Assembly (NCBI GenBank): GCA_029881835.1
Contig: JAOULV010000066.1
Coordinates: forward strand, 1-7,323
Direction: 5' to 3'
Length of the DNA: 7,323 nt
DNA from: Rhodospirillaceae bacterium
GTDB lineage: Bacteria; Pseudomonadota; Alphaproteobacteria; Rhodospirillales; Magnetovibrionaceae
The notes under the pieces were generated by a model. It saw only the letters and a list, made by a program, of their open reading frames with translations. It searched no databases and was not told the DNA's origin. Position 1 is the stretch's first letter; every line of letters starts with the position of its first letter. This document shows positions 6,052 through 7,323 of this stretch, one piece after another. The translations under genes and the position numbers were made by a program.

Positions 6052-6086
6052 ATGTACATAACTTAGTATGTGCATCATGCGCCATA
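6052..6086. promoter_or_regulatory. Cluster of ATGTRCAT-like palindromes, candidate regulator sites
   Basis: ATGTACAT (6052-6059) is a perfect 8-base palindrome. ATGTGCAT (6068-6075), one base different, follows 16 bases later. The second also forms the left arm of an imperfect inverted repeat, TATGTGCAT-C-ATGCGC(C)ATA (6067-6086). Repeated related palindromes in an upstream region suggest a dimeric regulator, but the regulator is not in the window. Confidence 0.35.
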
Positions 6087-6249
6087 ACCAAATAGAGGTC
6101 CCGTCTTGGCCCGGTCGGTCATGGCAAAATCCGGTGGGCACAAAATGTAGGCCACCTCACCATAAAACAGCATAAATAAAGGATATTTACTGGATTAAGG
6201 ATGGGGAAGCCCTTATGCATTTGCAACCCAAGGCCACAAACACCGCCAA

Positions 6250-6278
6250 ACAATACGTTCAGCCTTACTGCCAGTCAA
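6250..6278 (-). promoter_or_regulatory. Distal promoter candidate upstream of the TRAP operon
   Basis: On the - strand, TTGACT (6273-6278, five of six to -35 consensus) and TATTGT (6250-6255, four of six to -10 consensus) are 17 bases apart. It would give a leader of over 300 bases before dctP, spanning all of the inverted repeats. It scores about as well as the proximal candidate but is much farther away. Confidence 0.4.
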
Positions 6279-6359
6279 CGCAAAGTGTCACGCGACGGAA
6301 AATTTTCTGCCCATAGAATTATTGATTTATTTTCAATACGCTACATCAAGTAAAAAATT

Positions 6360-7323
6360 TTATGCGACCCGGTCGCCGGGCTCGGCTCCGGAAAATATGG
6401 CATCCAAATTATCAATAGCACGGAATCCCATGGCATCACGGGTTTCTTCCGTGGCGCTGCCTATGTGGGGCAACAAAAACACGTTTTCCAAGCCAATATA
6501 TTCTGGGTGAATATTTTCCGGCTCGCCGTTAAATACATCCAGCCCCGCGCCATATACCTTGCCCGATTTAAGCGCCGCGACTAACGCATCGTCGTCTATA
6601 ACCCCACCGCGTGCGGTATTTACCACGATGGCACCATCGGGCAGCAGGTTTATCCGCTTAGCATTTAAAAGCCCTGTGGTTTCCGGTGTCGCCGGACAAT
6701 GAACAGACAAAACATCTGCATTGGGGAGCAACCCTTCAACCGTTTCATAATAAATTGCGCCTTTTTCCAAATCAGCGCTCAAGCGCTTTCTATTATAATA
6801 ATGTATTTCCATACCAAAACCCCGCGCGCGCTCTGCCACCACTTGGCCAACCCGGCCCATGCCGATGATGCCAAAGCGCTTTTTGGTTACTTGCCGCCCT
6901 ACCATAAATGCCGGTGACCAGTCCTTCCATTTTTTTGCACGCATAATTCTTTCGCCCTCGCTTGCGCGCCGGGCTGCACCCAGCATCAACAACATTGCTA
7001 TTTCTGCCGTGGCATCGCTTAGCACATCGGGGGTGTTGGTTACGATAATTCCCTTTGCTTTTGCCGCCGCCACGTCAACATGATCATAACCAACAGAAAA
7101 ATTGGTAATTGCCTTTATATTTTCCGGCAGGCGAGAAATTAATTCGGCACTAAATTTTTCTGTATGGCACGGCATTATGGCATCTGCACCATGTGATAGC
7201 TCTATAAGCTCGTCATCGCTATAAAGCTTGTCGCTGGGGTTAAGAATTGGCTGGTAATCCCTTTGCAGCCTTGCTTCAACCGCAGACGGCAATTTTCTGG
7301 TTACAAGAATTACTGGTTTATCG
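6360..7323 (-). CDS. D-2-hydroxyacid dehydrogenase, glyoxylate/hydroxypyruvate reductase type (5' end outside window)
   Basis: This cytoplasmic enzyme reduces a 2-oxoacid such as glyoxylate or hydroxypyruvate to the D-2-hydroxyacid with NAD(P)H. The frame continues past the TTG at 7290-7292 to the right edge, and the extra residues (KPVILVTRKLP) are the typical first strand of this family, so only a few codons are missing. Of 320 complete visible residues, the Rossmann motif GIIGMGRVG is at 151-159, and the catalytic set is Arg238 (NTARGG), Glu267 (NGEPEN) and His286 (LLPHIGSA). After the second Rossmann strand comes YYNRKR (175-180) in place of an acidic residue, which favours NADPH. It runs in the same direction as the TRAP operon but is separated by over 400 bases with promoter candidates, so it is probably its own unit. 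Exact substrate is not decided; it may be a glyoxylate, hydroxypyruvate or broader 2-oxoacid reductase. Confidence 0.92.
   Translation of the reverse strand, partial: DKPVILVTRKLPSAVEARLQRDYQPILNPSDKLYSDDELIELSHGADAIMPCHTEKFSAELISRLPENIKAITNFSVGYDHVDVAAAKAKGIIVTNTPDVLSDATAEIAMLLMLGAARRASEGERIMRAKKWKDWSPAFMVGRQVTKKRFGIIGMGRVGQVVAERARGFGMEIHYYNRKRLSADLEKGAIYYETVEGLLPNADVLSVHCPATPETTGLLNAKRINLLPDGAIVVNTARGGVIDDDALVAALKSGKVYGAGLDVFNGEPENIHPEYIGLENVFLLPHIGSATEETRDAMGFRAIDNLDAIFSGAEPGDRVA

Larger units (their letters stand above)
5943..6359. other. Intergenic region between dctP and the dehydrogenase gene
   Basis: This gap of just over 400 bases contains no convincing gene. It holds the proximal promoter candidate, the inverted repeats listed separately, a distal promoter candidate, and weak inverted repeats at 6133-6156 (GGTGGGC/GCCACC), 6196-6215 (TAAGG/CCTTA) and 6320-6338 (TATTGA/TCAATA). 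A 32-codon open frame on the - strand (6075-6173) lacks a ribosome site. I see no recognisable riboswitch, and no GC-rich hairpin with a U-run that would terminate the dehydrogenase message. Confidence 0.7.

Noticed and set aside
6068..6175. 35-codon + strand open frame in the intergenic region
   Set aside because: It has no ribosome site and a Trp/Pro/His/Arg-rich composition unlike real small proteins. It overlaps the - strand frame at 6075-6173, which shows that open frames come easily here.
5960..6300. Riboswitch in the long leader from the distal promoter
   Set aside because: None of the known conserved cores could be recognised; the visible pairings are short and scattered.
6320..6338. 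TATTGA/TCAATA inverted repeat as a terminator for the dehydrogenase
   Set aside because: The six-pair stem has only one G-C pair and is not followed by a U-run on the - strand, so it is too weak to call.
7290..7292. TTG as the start of the hydroxyacid dehydrogenase
   Set aside because: The ten codons upstream encode the conserved first beta strand of the family, so the true start lies beyond the right edge.

Overview
The window looks like a piece of a marine-type alphaproteobacterial chromosome. This is inferred from the moderate GC content, the TRAP transporter closest to the TakP/FcbT group, the Tat-type export signal, an RTX secreted protein and the style of the hydroxyacid dehydrogenase. 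No rRNA, tRNA, insertion sequence, CRISPR array or phage gene was seen. The genus cannot be fixed from sequence alone.

Layout. On the + strand, positions 2-760 hold the 3' end of a secreted protein whose start lies left of the window. It has six RTX calcium-binding nonapeptides and a typical type I secretion C-terminus. Everything else reads on the - strand. Going downstream (right to left): a D-2-hydroxyacid dehydrogenase of the glyoxylate/hydroxypyruvate reductase type (6360-7323, its first few codons cut off by the right edge); a 433-base regulatory gap; then a TRAP transporter operon made of a Tat-type lipoprotein substrate-binding protein (4748-5926), the small membrane subunit dctQ (4047-4643) and the large membrane subunit dctM (2701-4050); an amidase-signature hydrolase (1345-2682); and two small unrecognised membrane proteins (1073-1282 and 757-1044). 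The last of these meets the RTX gene tail to tail, sharing the four bases CTAG for both stop codons.

How the genes may work together (inference). The binding protein captures a small organic acid outside the inner membrane, DctQM imports it by ion symport, and the amidase lies only 18 bases behind dctM. The simplest reading is an operon for uptake and hydrolysis of a small carboxylate that carries an amide group, releasing ammonia. The binding protein keeps a Gln and an Arg at the spacing recalled for the 2-oxoacid binder TakP, and the amidase keeps the Lys-cisSer-Ser triad at malonamidase E2 spacing. The dehydrogenase next door acts on 2-oxoacids but has its own transcription unit.

Regulatory structure. 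The gap before the binding-protein gene holds a good proximal promoter candidate (5986-6014), a perfect 7-bp inverted repeat just upstream of it, a cluster of ATGTRCAT-like palindromes, a second distal promoter candidate (6250-6278), and a short open frame of doubtful meaning. Between the binding-protein gene and dctQ are two tandem RNA hairpins; the second covers most of the dctQ ribosome binding site. These fit stronger expression of the binding protein than of the permease. I see no clearly new system here; the most interesting points are this hairpin pair, the transporter-amidase pairing, and the two small membrane proteins.
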